DNA of 12,114 nucleotides from Candidatus Tayloriibacteriota bacterium (GTDB lineage Bacteria > Patescibacteriota > Minisyncoccia > Phycocordibacterales > JAKAEA01): contig JARIGY010000093.1 in NCBI GenBank assembly GCA_029288535.1, positions 1 through 12,114 of the forward strand. Reading direction: 5' to 3'. The notes beneath the pieces are model-generated. The model had not been told where the DNA came from, did no database searches, and saw only the letters and a program-made list of their open reading frames with translations. Of the stretch, positions 5,753-12,114 are shown one piece after another. Positions within the stretch are counted from its first letter, which is position 1. Each line of letters starts with the position of its first letter. Both the position numbers and the translations under genes were made by a program.

Positions 5753-5781
5753 AGTATAGGTGAACGATCGTTCACCTGCAA
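5753..5781 (-). promoter_or_regulatory. lexA promoter (leaderless type)
   Basis: TTGCAG (5776-5781), 17 nt, TATACT (5753-5758), then AATGAC and the ATG. The -10 is 5/6 and the -35 is 3/6. The LexA palindrome fills the spacer exactly. The predicted start point is the A of the lexA ATG. Confidence 0.65.
5758..5777. promoter_or_regulatory. LexA operator (SOS box), perfect 20-bp palindrome
   Basis: The core is TGAACGATCGTTCA: GAAC-N4-GTTC, which matches the Gram-positive type SOS box (CGAACNNNNGTTCG) except at the outermost pair. The symmetry extends to 20 bp. It lies between the -35 and -10 of lexA, where bound LexA would block RNA polymerase, so autorepression is expected. Confidence 0.88.
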
Positions 5782-5790
5782 TGTGGATAA
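5782..5790 (-). promoter_or_regulatory. Second perfect DnaA-box match, upstream of lexA
   Basis: TGTGGATAA on the plus strand (TTATCCACA on the minus strand) lies immediately upstream of the lexA -35. It is the same 9-mer as at 539-547. DnaA could in principle bind here and affect lexA, but one isolated 9-mer is weak evidence. Confidence 0.3.
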
Positions 5791-5845
5791 CCTACTGCGA
5801 TACAGATTATTGCAGAGGGCAAGGTTGGATTTTTACATACACAAA

Positions 5846-5865
5846 GCCCGCTTGGAGGAGCGGGC
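5846..5865 (-). terminator. GC-rich intrinsic terminator after the sigma-2-like gene
   Basis: GCCCGCT (5846-5852) pairs with AGCGGGC (5859-5865) over 7 bp around a 6-nt loop, and flanking ACACA/TGTGT can extend the stem. On the minus strand it is followed by TTTGTGTATGT, a modest U-tract. It separates the gene ending at 5905 from the lexA promoter. Confidence 0.7.
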
Positions 5866-5904
5866 ACGTGTGTGAGTTTTACGCAGTGGGAGTAGTTGGA
5901 GAGA

Positions 5905-6192
5905 CTACTGGGAAAGCGTGAGAGACCAAAGATTCTCGGTGTAGTTCTGGTAGGATCGCTCGTTGGAAATGAACCCGTCGATATGGTCATCCGCAGTCCG
6001 ATAAAGGGTTTTCTCAATGCTGATGCTATCTGCATCAGCATGCGAGCCTGCCGAACTGATGAGGTCCCATGTACGCATAAAAATGTTTCGGGTCAAATAC
6101 TTGGCGATCTCCCGATGAGCTACCCGCTCAAAGCAATATTCGAAGATATCATCTGCGGTATTGTCGTAAGCGGCAAGAAATTTGTCTCTCAT
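5905..6192 (-). CDS. Orphan sigma-70 region 2-like protein
   Basis: 95 residues. Residues about 1-50 follow the region 2.1-2.2 pattern of extracytoplasmic-type sigma factors: FLAAYDNTADDIFEYCFERV, then HREIAKYLTRNIFMRTWDLI, where normal factors have REKAKDLTQETFMRTWxxI. Residues about 60-85 (LYRTADDHIDGFISNERS) sit where region 2.3-2.4 (LYRIARNLIIDxYRRxK) contacts the -10 element, but the basic and aromatic residues are largely lost. No region 4 follows: the frame stops at 5905 and a terminator comes soon after. It could be a degenerate sigma factor or a small protein that binds RNA polymerase and competes with true sigma factors; both are inferences. The ATG at 6192 lacks a Shine-Dalgarno sequence and lies 46 bp after the oxidoreductase gene, so it is probably co-transcribed with that gene. 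Confidence 0.75.
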   Translation of the reverse strand: MRDKFLAAYDNTADDIFEYCFERVAHREIAKYLTRNIFMRTWDLISSAGSHADADSISIEKTLYRTADDHIDGFISNERSYQNYTENLWSLTLSQ

Positions 6193-6238
6193 GCACTTAT
6201 CAACGGCCGGGCGGAATGTTTCTTACACTGGACAAATA

Positions 6239-7897
6239 TCAATTCTGTTTCTTGATTGCTTTCCTGATATCTTCGAATGTTCCGCCCACTTTCTTGCCGG
6301 GGTTGAAAATATTTTCAGGATCGAATATGTTTTTTGTCTGCTGGAATAGCTTGACGATATTTTCTCCGAATTGCTGCAGCAGATAGGGTGTCCTGATGAT
6401 GCCATCATTGTGCTCTGCCGTAATGGAGCCATGGTATTCGTGGACCAGGCTGTACACTTTCGCCGAGAGTTCGAGGATGACGTCGGCGGAAAAGGGAGAG
6501 TTGAGATCCATCAGGGGGATGATGTGGAAATTGCCGTTGCCGAGGTGTCCTTGCACGGTGTAGTCGAGCTTGTACTGGTCGAGCAGGGCTTTTACTTTCG
6601 GCAGAAACTCGGGCAGATATTCCGGCTTGACGATGATGTCGTCGATGAAGGGCGCGGTGCGCTTGTTTTTGACATGCTTGCGCAGCAGGTTGAAGCTTTC
6701 ATGGCGGATCCGCCAGTATTTGTCGGCCTCTCCGCTCGAATGGGCGATGTGCATATGGAATCCGAAATGGGCGATGCGGTCTCTCACCTCGACAAGGTGT
6801 TTCTTGATATCCTCTTCCGTTTGACCGGTGAACTCGATCATGAGGATGAGTTTGGGAATGCCGCCGACGAGCGTCATCCATGTCTCGGGAATAAATTGAA
6901 GCCCGAGTTTTATCGCTCCCCAAAAACCAAGCTGCTTGAAAAAGTCAAAAAAGAAACGCACTGCCAATATCATGCTTTTGTCGTCAAACGTTTCAAGGCT
7001 GTCTGGTTTGAACGGCAGGATTTCGGTAACGAGCTTGCTGACATCGTCGAGCGACGGCAGGAAAACCACCAGGATATTCGAGAAAGGCTCCGTCGGCACG
7101 AGCTTGAAATTTATTTCGGACACGATGCCGAGCGTACCTTGTGAGCCGACGATAAGCCGGCAAAGATCGAATGCGCCTGTCGCTTTGTCGTAGATATTCC
7201 ACAAATAGTATCCGGCCGAGTTTTTTGAAACATCGGGTTTTGCCGCCATGATCTGCGCGTTATTTTCTGTAATGAGCGCGTAGAGTTTTTTGTACAGATT
7301 AATTTCAAATTCTGTCCCATTATTTCCTGAAATTTTCGCTTCGAGTTCTGTTTTTGCGAGCGGCTTGATGAGATATTCATTGCCGTCCGAAAGCACGACC
7401 TTGAGCGAGTTGATGTAATTTTCTGTCTTGCCGTATTTGATGGCTTTTTCGCCGCCGCTATTGTTGCCGATCATGCCGCCAACTGCATTTATTTCACGGG
7501 AAGCTGTGAATGCCGGCATATAACGGTTTATTTTCTTGGTCGCCGCATCGAAGTCGCGATAGTAGCAGCCCGGCATGACGACGGCGTGGTCGGGAGTGAC
7601 TTCTTTTATGAGATTCATGTGCCTCGTAAAATCCATGATGATGGAACTGCCGATGGCGCCGCCGCTCATGTCGGTGCCGGCAGAGCGCGCAGTTATGGAA
7701 AGGCTCGGATCCTGCTTTTTATTTGCGTTGACCCATTTTACAAGCGTCTTGATATCTTCCGCGTCTTTCGGATACACCACGACTTTCGGTTTTATCTCAA
7801 AAAGGCTGGCGTCGTGGGAATAAGTTGAAAGCGTGGCGTCGAGCGTGTCTATGTCGCCTTTGAAATCCGGCTTGAGCGTATCGAAAATGTTGTTCAT
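6239..7897 (-). CDS. FAD-binding oxidoreductase, GlcD/D-lactate dehydrogenase type
   Basis: 552 residues. The N-terminal PCMH-type FAD-binding domain (FAD_binding_4) covers about 35-270: ARSAGTDMSGG (70-80), the long conserved loop NAVGGMIGNNSGGEKAIKYG (137-156) and VGSQGTLGIVSE (250-261). The C-terminal FAD-oxidase domain covers about 275-535: GHLGNGNFH (450-458), AEHNDGIIRTPYL (494-506) and the closing FDPENIFNPGK. The enzyme would oxidise a 2-hydroxy acid such as D-lactate or glycolate with FAD, passing electrons to a carrier; the exact substrate is not readable. There is no C-terminal iron-sulfur (GlcF-like) extension. It has a weakly supported extended -10 and a leader of about 4 nt. It is divergent from the DoxX-like gene, with 58 bp between the starts. 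The opposite-strand 257-codon frame is a shadow. Confidence 0.93.
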   Translation of the reverse strand: MNNIFDTLKPDFKGDIDTLDATLSTYSHDASLFEIKPKVVVYPKDAEDIKTLVKWVNANKKQDPSLSITARSAGTDMSGGAIGSSIIMDFTRHMNLIKEVTPDHAVVMPGCYYRDFDAATKKINRYMPAFTASREINAVGGMIGNNSGGEKAIKYGKTENYINSLKVVLSDGNEYLIKPLAKTELEAKISGNNGTEFEINLYKKLYALITENNAQIMAAKPDVSKNSAGYYLWNIYDKATGAFDLCRLIVGSQGTLGIVSEINFKLVPTEPFSNILVVFLPSLDDVSKLVTEILPFKPDSLETFDDKSMILAVRFFFDFFKQLGFWGAIKLGLQFIPETWMTLVGGIPKLILMIEFTGQTEEDIKKHLVEVRDRIAHFGFHMHIAHSSGEADKYWRIRHESFNLLRKHVKNKRTAPFIDDIIVKPEYLPEFLPKVKALLDQYKLDYTVQGHLGNGNFHIIPLMDLNSPFSADVILELSAKVYSLVHEYHGSITAEHNDGIIRTPYLLQQFGENIVKLFQQTKNIFDPENIFNPGKKVGGTFEDIRKAIKKQN

Positions 7898-7907
7898 GGT
7901 TGCATTT

Positions 7908-7916
7908 ATTTTAACA
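7908..7916 (-). promoter_or_regulatory. Extended -10 promoter of the FAD oxidoreductase
   Basis: Minus strand TGT-TAAAAT (5/6 with the TG extension), ending 10 nt before the ATG at 7897. The start point is predicted near 7901, giving a leader of only about 4 nt with no ribosome binding site. No convincing -35. Confidence 0.5.
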
Positions 7917-7920
7917 TGGT

Positions 7921-7949
7921 TCGACCAAGCTCACCACGAGTGATATACT
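7921..7949 (+). promoter_or_regulatory. Promoter of the DoxX-like gene (leaderless type)
   Basis: TCGACC (7921-7926, 4/6), 17 nt, then the extended TGA-TATACT (-10 at 7944-7949, 5/6), then TATCGC and ATG at 7956. The predicted start point is the A of the ATG. It lies back to back with the oxidoreductase promoter. Confidence 0.6.
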
Positions 7950-7955
7950 TATCGC

Positions 7956-8351
7956 ATGCCAAAGCCTCTCGCGCAAAGTTTCGGAAGACTTTCACTTTTT
8001 GTCATTTACACCTGGTTCGGAGTTCTCAAGCTCATGGGAAAAAGTCCCGCAAGCGAACTGGTAAAGGCTCTTCACAACAAAGTCATTCCGGCCATTCCCT
8101 TCCAGCAGTTCTTCATCGCGTTTGCGGTTTTTGAAATCATCATCGGCGTGCTGTTCCTTCTGCCAAGATTCGCGAAGTTGGCGTATTTTCTTTTTTTCAT
8201 CCATATTTTCCTTACCTTCCTGCCGCTGTTCCTCCTGCCTGGCATGGTCTGGCAGTCTTTTTTGGTACCGACTATCGAAGGCCAGTACATCATCAAAAAT
8301 CTCTCGCTTGTCGCGGTCGTACTTTTGCTTTCAGCGCATCGCAGGTATTAA
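7956..8351 (+). CDS. DoxX-like four-helix membrane protein
   Basis: 131 residues, very hydrophobic, with four predicted membrane helices at about 10-28, 50-70, 74-95 and 112-127. The first helix carries WFGVLKLMGKSPASELV and the last is preceded by EGQYIIKNLSLVAV, both typical of the DoxX/DUF417 group of small membrane proteins. Members are linked in the literature to redox or oxidative-stress functions, but the biochemical role is unclear. This is the only convincing plus-strand gene in the window. It shares a 58-bp divergent control region with the FAD oxidoreductase, which hints at a shared redox context (inference). Its stop at 8349-8351 converges on the TM protein gene with 2 nt between, and no terminator is seen. 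The 80-codon frame inside it is a shadow. Confidence 0.88.
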   Translation: MPKPLAQSFGRLSLFVIYTWFGVLKLMGKSPASELVKALHNKVIPAIPFQQFFIAFAVFEIIIGVLFLLPRFAKLAYFLFFIHIFLTFLPLFLLPGMVWQSFLVPTIEGQYIIKNLSLVAVVLLLSAHRRY

Positions 8352-8353
8352 AT

Positions 8354-8551
8354 CTAAATATTGAGAAAACTTTTTATCCAGCTCACGAAGGAATTGAAGC
8401 CGGTGACGAATAGATTCCACGCGTAGTCGAGATTCGATTTGACGAGCGGAGACATGAGTATCGATTTGAAGCTGATATGGAAATAGCCGAGGATAATGAG
8501 CGCGACGATGATGAGAATGATGGTGCTGATGATGCCCTTCTGATTTTTCAT
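8354..8551 (-). CDS. Small single-pass membrane protein
   Basis: 65 residues: a short basic start (MKNQKG), one strong membrane helix (about 7-24, IISTIILIIVALIILGYF), then a moderately amphipathic C-terminal half with several tryptophans and phenylalanines. It is not assigned to a named family. Its ATG overlaps the TGA stop of the M23 peptidase gene by 4 nt (ATGA), a classic sign of translational coupling, so it is likely produced together with the peptidase and may act at the membrane with it. No Shine-Dalgarno sequence. Confidence 0.8.
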   Translation of the reverse strand: MKNQKGIISTIILIIVALIILGYFHISFKSILMSPLVKSNLDYAWNLFVTGFNSFVSWIKSFLNI

Positions 8552-9846
8552 AGTGACGTTGTAAAATCGGATGAAAGATAATTGAGCGGGTTCAAATATG
8601 CCTTAAGATCGGCGATCGGCATGGTATATGTCGCGCCGCCGCAGGCGATGCTTGCGCGTGACATTATCTTGACGCCTTGCGATGCATACACGGTAAAGTG
8701 CAGGTGCGGGCCGGTAGCATAGCCGGTCATGCCGCTATAGCCTATCACATCTCCGGTGTTTACCGTGTCGCCCTGCGAGGCTTTGATCACCGACAGATGG
8801 GCGTAGAGCGTGGAAAGGCCGTTGTTATGACGGATCATCACCCACTTTCCGAACGAGGCGCCAGGGCAGGTCTGGTCGGTATTGCCGGTGCCAAGTACGG
8901 TGCCTGCGGCTGCTGCCATGACCGGCGTACCGATGGATGCGGCAATGTCGATGCCGTTATGGCCTTGTCCGCTGTATACGGCGGCGTGGGCTTGGGCAAA
9001 AGCCGTATTGCCGAAATACTGGGTAATGAGATGTCTTGCGAGCGGCCATGTCAAAACACCTGTGCCGGATGCGGGAATGCTTTTCGGATCGATGACCAGC
9101 TTGAGCTGCGCCTGGATCGCGTTCAACTCATCCTCGAAAGCCTTTTCTTTCGCTTTCCTATCGGCAATGAGATTCTTGTAGCCAACCTCGGTATCTTTTG
9201 TCTGGACCAGCAGCTTGTTCTTTTGATCCTTGTTGACTTCGACGATAGTTTTCTGGTCCGACAATTGGTTCTGAAGGCCGACGAGATCGCCTTTTTTTAC
9301 TTCGGTGAGCGATTTGTTCTGAAGCAGATCGTTTTGCAATCCTTGGAGCGTCAGGACCGACGCGTCAACCTTGGTTTGGAATTGATGCAATGTTTCTACT
9401 TGGCCCCAGAAAGCGGACAGGTTGGGATAGACAAGCATGGTCTGAAACAGGGAGTTGGAATCGGACTCGTTGATGTTGCGTATCGTGTCGGCCAGCGCCA
9501 GCTTGTTCGCGTTGATCTGCTGCTGTTTTGTGGAGATCTGGCCGGAAAGCTGCGCGATCGTCAGGTCGGTAGTACTGATCTTGTTCTGCGTCAGGTTGAG
9601 ATCCGCGCCAAGCTTCTTGGCATTGAGCTCGAGCGTCTGAATGCTGCTCTGCAGGCTTTTTGCTTCTACGGAAGTCTTATCGAGCTTCGACTGGTACTCC
9701 GCGATCTCCTGCTGAAGCTGGCTGATGGTCTGATTGTGTTCATTTATCTGGCTCTGAAGCTGGTCTGCAGTTGCGCCAAAAACAAAAACTGTGTGAATAC
9801 TTAGCGCAATAAGGAATATGCTCAATAAAATGACAGTTTTTTTCAT
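8548..9846 (-). CDS. Secreted coiled-coil M23 (LytM/EnvC-like) peptidase
   Basis: 432 residues. N-terminal signal peptide (KK, hydrophobic 4-23, probable cut near FGA-TA at 25). Residues about 27-250 are a glutamine/leucine-rich coiled coil, and the LytM/M23 domain covers about 262-420. The zinc ligands are present: HNGID (H296, D300) and GPHLHF (H383, with H381 catalytic), plus YAHL (H350). It should cleave peptidoglycan cross-bridges or regulate amidases outside the membrane; with all ligands intact an active enzyme is more likely than an EnvC-type dead regulator. Two cysteines (C327, C402) in the domain could form a disulfide. It starts 3 nt after the gltX stop without a Shine-Dalgarno sequence, so it is co-transcribed with gltX. 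The opposite-strand 375-codon frame is a shadow of the repetitive coiled-coil coding sequence. Confidence 0.93.
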   Translation of the reverse strand: MKKTVILLSIFLIALSIHTVFVFGATADQLQSQINEHNQTISQLQQEIAEYQSKLDKTSVEAKSLQSSIQTLELNAKKLGADLNLTQNKISTTDLTIAQLSGQISTKQQQINANKLALADTIRNINESDSNSLFQTMLVYPNLSAFWGQVETLHQFQTKVDASVLTLQGLQNDLLQNKSLTEVKKGDLVGLQNQLSDQKTIVEVNKDQKNKLLVQTKDTEVGYKNLIADRKAKEKAFEDELNAIQAQLKLVIDPKSIPASGTGVLTWPLARHLITQYFGNTAFAQAHAAVYSGQGHNGIDIAASIGTPVMAAAAGTVLGTGNTDQTCPGASFGKWVMIRHNNGLSTLYAHLSVIKASQGDTVNTGDVIGYSGMTGYATGPHLHFTVYASQGVKIMSRASIACGGATYTMPIADLKAYLNPLNYLSSDFTTSL

Positions 9847-9849
9847 GCA

Positions 9850-11187
9850 TTAAGAAACTTTCTCGATCGCCATATGGAGCCTTGCGATAGTTGTTTTTTT
9901 GCCGAGAAGCGCAGAGAGCGCAAACGGGTCGGGAGATTTTTCCTTGCCGGAAAGGGCGAAGCGCATCGGCCAAAGCACGTCGCCGCGGCCGACCTCGGAT
10001 GCGTAATCCCAAATGGCAGCCTTTACTTTTTCGGCTGAGAATTCGCTTTCCGGAATAGTCTCGAGAAAGCTGATCGCCTTTTCAAGATGGGTTTTGATCA
10101 GTGCGAAATCTCCTTTGCCTTTAAATAATAAAGATTCTTTTTGATACTCTGGCTCGTGAAAAATATAATCCAGCTCGCCCTGCTCTTTCATGAGTTTCAA
10201 GTCGCCAAAAGTTTGGATTCTTTCTTTCACTATCTCGGCGACTTTTTCGAGTTTTTCTCCGGTAATATCCTGGCCGATTATTTCCTGGATGCGCGCGTAC
10301 AATTCCTCTTTCGGCAGCCGGCCTATGTGCTGTTTGTTGATCCAGCGCATTTTTTCTTCGCTGAAAATAGCGCCGCTTTTCTGCACTTTGGAAATATCGA
10401 AGGCTTGTATGAGTTCGTCGAAACTGAAAATTTCTTGTTCGGTGCCCGGATTCCAGCCAAGCAATGTCAGATAATTAACAAGCCCATCACGCAAAAAACC
10501 TTGTTCGATGTAATATTTAAGTGAAACTTTTTCGCCGTGTTTGCGCTTTGAAAGTTTTGCCCGCTGGTCATCGAGGATAAGCGGCAAATGAGCATAGACA
10601 GGCCGCGGCGCGCCTATTGCCTCCTGAATGAGAATCTGACGAGGGGTGTTTGATAAATGCTCTTCAGCTCGGACCACATGAGTAATTTCCATCTCATAGT
10701 CATCGATGACGACAGCGAGATGATACAACGGTTCTGTCATGCTTTTTGCAATGACGAAATCGCCAAGTTCTGTGGTATCGAAAGTAACATCGCCGCGAAC
10801 AAGATCGGTAAAGGTTATACTTTTGTTCGGATTTTTAAATCGCACTACTTCTGCCCGCTGGCCTTCTTCCTTTATTTCTTCTTTTGAAATATAGGCATTG
10901 CCAGAATCAACAAGTTTTTTAAGATAGCCATTATAGACTTCAGTTCGTTCGGACTGCCTGAAAAATGTCGGACCGTAGTCTAAGCCAAGCCAGTCGATGC
11001 CGAAAATGATTTCCTTTTCGTGCTCGGGCTTATTGCGCTCTTTGTCAGTGTCTTCAATCCGCAACAGAAATTCACCGCCATGCTGTTTGGCGAAAAAGTA
11101 ACTGAAAAGGGCAGTTCGTATCCCTCCAACATGCAAAAGCCCAGTGGGGCTTGGTGCAAAACGAGTTTTGATCTTCTTTTCTGGCAT
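9850..11187 (-). CDS. gltX: Glutamyl-tRNA synthetase
   Basis: 445 residues, slightly shorter than the usual 465-490. Class I signatures: RFAPSPTGLLHVGG (HIGH equivalent H19-VGG) and KLSKR at 211-215 (KMSKS equivalent). The glutamate-pocket and acceptor region YHLAVVIDDYEMEITHVVRAEEHLSNTPRQ is typical of bacterial GluRS rather than GlnRS. It charges tRNA(Glu) with glutamate; CPR bacteria usually lack GlnRS and make Gln-tRNA by GatCAB, so it may be non-discriminating (inference). The cysteine-rich zinc site of E. coli GluRS is absent (YISKEEIKEEG instead). The start at 11187 is fixed by an extended -10 ending 6 nt upstream in the short gap after murG; no ribosome binding site, so leaderless. 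It heads the gltX, M23 peptidase, small membrane protein unit. Confidence 0.96.
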   Translation of the reverse strand: MPEKKIKTRFAPSPTGLLHVGGIRTALFSYFFAKQHGGEFLLRIEDTDKERNKPEHEKEIIFGIDWLGLDYGPTFFRQSERTEVYNGYLKKLVDSGNAYISKEEIKEEGQRAEVVRFKNPNKSITFTDLVRGDVTFDTTELGDFVIAKSMTEPLYHLAVVIDDYEMEITHVVRAEEHLSNTPRQILIQEAIGAPRPVYAHLPLILDDQRAKLSKRKHGEKVSLKYYIEQGFLRDGLVNYLTLLGWNPGTEQEIFSFDELIQAFDISKVQKSGAIFSEEKMRWINKQHIGRLPKEELYARIQEIIGQDITGEKLEKVAEIVKERIQTFGDLKLMKEQGELDYIFHEPEYQKESLLFKGKGDFALIKTHLEKAISFLETIPESEFSAEKVKAAIWDYASEVGRGDVLWPMRFALSGKEKSPDPFALSALLGKKTTIARLHMAIEKVS

Positions 11188-11193
11188 ATGCTG

Positions 11194-11202
11194 AGTATAC
11201 CA
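11194..11202 (-). promoter_or_regulatory. Extended -10 promoter of gltX (leaderless type)
   Basis: Minus strand TGG-TATACT, then CAGCAT and the ATG at 11187. The hexamer is 5/6 with the TG extension. It sits inside the 23-nt gap after murG. The -35 region overlaps the murG 3' end and is poor. The predicted start point is the A of ATG. Confidence 0.6.
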
Positions 11203-11210
11203 TATAGGAT

Positions 11211-12114
11211 TTACTTCTCATGCTCCAGCGCAATCGTCAGGATTTCCTGGGCGATGAGGCGCGCGGAATCGAGTCGGGCGAAGCCTTGGGCCGCTTGCTG
11301 CATTTTGATGCGATCCGGTTCGTTTTCTATAAGCCTATCGATCTCCGCCCGCAAAAGGTTCGGGGTTAAATTGCTCTCTTCCACAACCACGGCCGCGCCG
11401 CTTCGAGCGTAGCTGTAAGCGTTTTTGAGCTGATGGTTGCCATTCGATTCGCTGATGGGGATAAGGATAGCTGGCACTCCCCACACGGCGATTTCGAATA
11501 TGGTGGACCCGGAACGGGAAATGATGAGGTCGGCAGCTCCGGCCGCCATGCGCAGGGTCAGGCTGTTGAGATGCTCGAATGGCTGATAGCGGCTTTTGAA
11601 TTGACTCGTGAGCAGCATGGCTTCTGCCGCGGATTTTACAAAATTAAAATTTATTTTGCCGGTCTGATGGATGATCTGATACTTTTCCACCAGGCGCGGC
11701 AATGCATCGAGAACTGCCTGGTTGATGAGCTGCGCTCCCTGCGAACCGCCGAGTACAACCACGACGGGAATATCCTTTTCCAAATGCAGATATTCATGCG
11801 ACCCGTCCTTGACCGGATGCATTACTTCTTCTCGGACGGGGTTTCCGGTGAAAGCCACCTTTTCTTTTTTGAAAAAACCGGCTGCATCGGGATATGACAC
11901 CGCCACTCGCCGCGCAAATGCACCGGCCCATTTGTTCACTTTGCCAGGTACGCTGTCCGACTCGTGGATGACGACGGGAATGCGCAGAAACCAGGCGGCA
12001 AAAAGGGCCGGGTAGCTGACATAGCCGCCTTTGCCGAAAACTACGTCCGGGTAGAGCCAGTAGAGCTGCCAGATCGCCCGCAACGTTCCCCAGCCGGTGC
12101 GGAATACATCGACA
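11211..12114 (-). CDS. murG: MurG, UDP-GlcNAc:lipid II N-acetylglucosaminyltransferase (N-terminus beyond window)
   Basis: The reading frame is open through the right window edge, so the gene is partial; about 301 residues are visible and the N-terminal Rossmann start (GGTGGH-type motif) lies outside. Visible GT28 marks: PDVVFGKGGYVSYP, VIHESDSVPGKVNKW (HExN equivalent), the linker LGGSQGAQLIN, and the UDP-GlcNAc-binding block SRSGSTIFEIAVWGVPAILIPISESNGNHQLKNA. It adds GlcNAc to lipid I on the inner membrane face to make lipid II for peptidoglycan. Residues here vary from E. coli (HESDSVPG rather than HEQNGIAG) but keep the fold. It ends 23 nt before gltX, which has its own promoter. An ATG or TTG start inside the window is not needed because the frame continues. 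Confidence 0.95.
   Translation of the reverse strand, partial: VDVFRTGWGTLRAIWQLYWLYPDVVFGKGGYVSYPALFAAWFLRIPVVIHESDSVPGKVNKWAGAFARRVAVSYPDAAGFFKKEKVAFTGNPVREEVMHPVKDGSHEYLHLEKDIPVVVVLGGSQGAQLINQAVLDALPRLVEKYQIIHQTGKINFNFVKSAAEAMLLTSQFKSRYQPFEHLNSLTLRMAAGAADLIISRSGSTIFEIAVWGVPAILIPISESNGNHQLKNAYSYARSGAAVVVEESNLTPNLLRAEIDRLIENEPDRIKMQQAAQGFARLDSARLIAQEILTIALEHEK

Noticed and set aside
6371..7144. Plus-strand 257-codon frame
   Set aside because: Antisense shadow of the FAD oxidoreductase; no motif, promoter or ribosome binding site.
8677..9804. Plus-strand 375-codon frame
   Set aside because: Antisense shadow of the M23 peptidase; the length comes from the repetitive Gln/Leu/Lys codons of the coiled coil and the product has no family pattern.
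1..12114. tRNA or rRNA genes, CRISPR arrays, insertion sequences
   Set aside because: Read for these on both strands; no cloverleaf with a GGTTCGAATCC-like arm, no regularly spaced repeats and no transposase were found. The only transposon-like sequence is the adapter mosaic end.

Overview
The gene content, compact spacing, many small proteins and divergent small regulators suggest a candidate-phyla bacterium of the Patescibacteria (CPR, Parcubacteria-like), probably from a metagenome or single-cell assembly. This placement is an inference from gene style; no rRNA is present. TGA is used as a stop at the ends of two solid genes, so the TGA-recoding CPR lineages are unlikely. The first 39 bases are not genomic: positions 7-39 are the complete Illumina Nextera read-1 transposase adapter, so the left contig edge really begins near base 40.

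Layout, left to right, nearly all on the minus strand. 40-278: 5' part of a sigma-70 region-4-like protein cut by the contig end. 279-700: gene-free AT-rich stretch with a perfect DnaA-box match and an 11-bp inverted repeat. 701-922: small helix-turn-helix protein. 985-1345: possible stand-alone transcription unit with promoter, many hairpins and a strong terminator, holding either a structured RNA or a doubtful 67-residue protein. 1357-3090: calcineurin-like phosphoesterase and diacylglycerol-kinase-family lipid kinase. 3110-5122: Y-family polymerase, YgjP-type zinc protease and a 66-residue protein, read as one operon. 5159-5746: lexA, with a perfect palindromic LexA box between its -35 and -10. 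5905-6192: orphan sigma region-2-like protein, ending at a terminator. 6239-7897: GlcD-type FAD oxidoreductase, divergent from a DoxX-like membrane protein at 7956-8351. 8354-11187: glutamyl-tRNA synthetase, coiled-coil M23 peptidase and a one-helix membrane protein as an operon. 11211-12114: the C-terminal part of murG, running off the window.

Functionally the window joins an SOS block (lexA, Y-family polymerase and two operon partners), a peptidoglycan block (murG, M23 peptidase) with gltX between, and a lipid kinase/phosphoesterase pair. The most notable pattern is in the promoters. Five genes (small HTH gene, lipid kinase, lexA, doxX-like, gltX) have a good -10 hexamer exactly 6 nt before the start codon. 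Transcription should therefore begin at the start codon itself, giving leaderless mRNAs. The genes inside operons also lack Shine-Dalgarno sequences; a clear one precedes only the sigma-4-like fragment and the doubtful small ORF.
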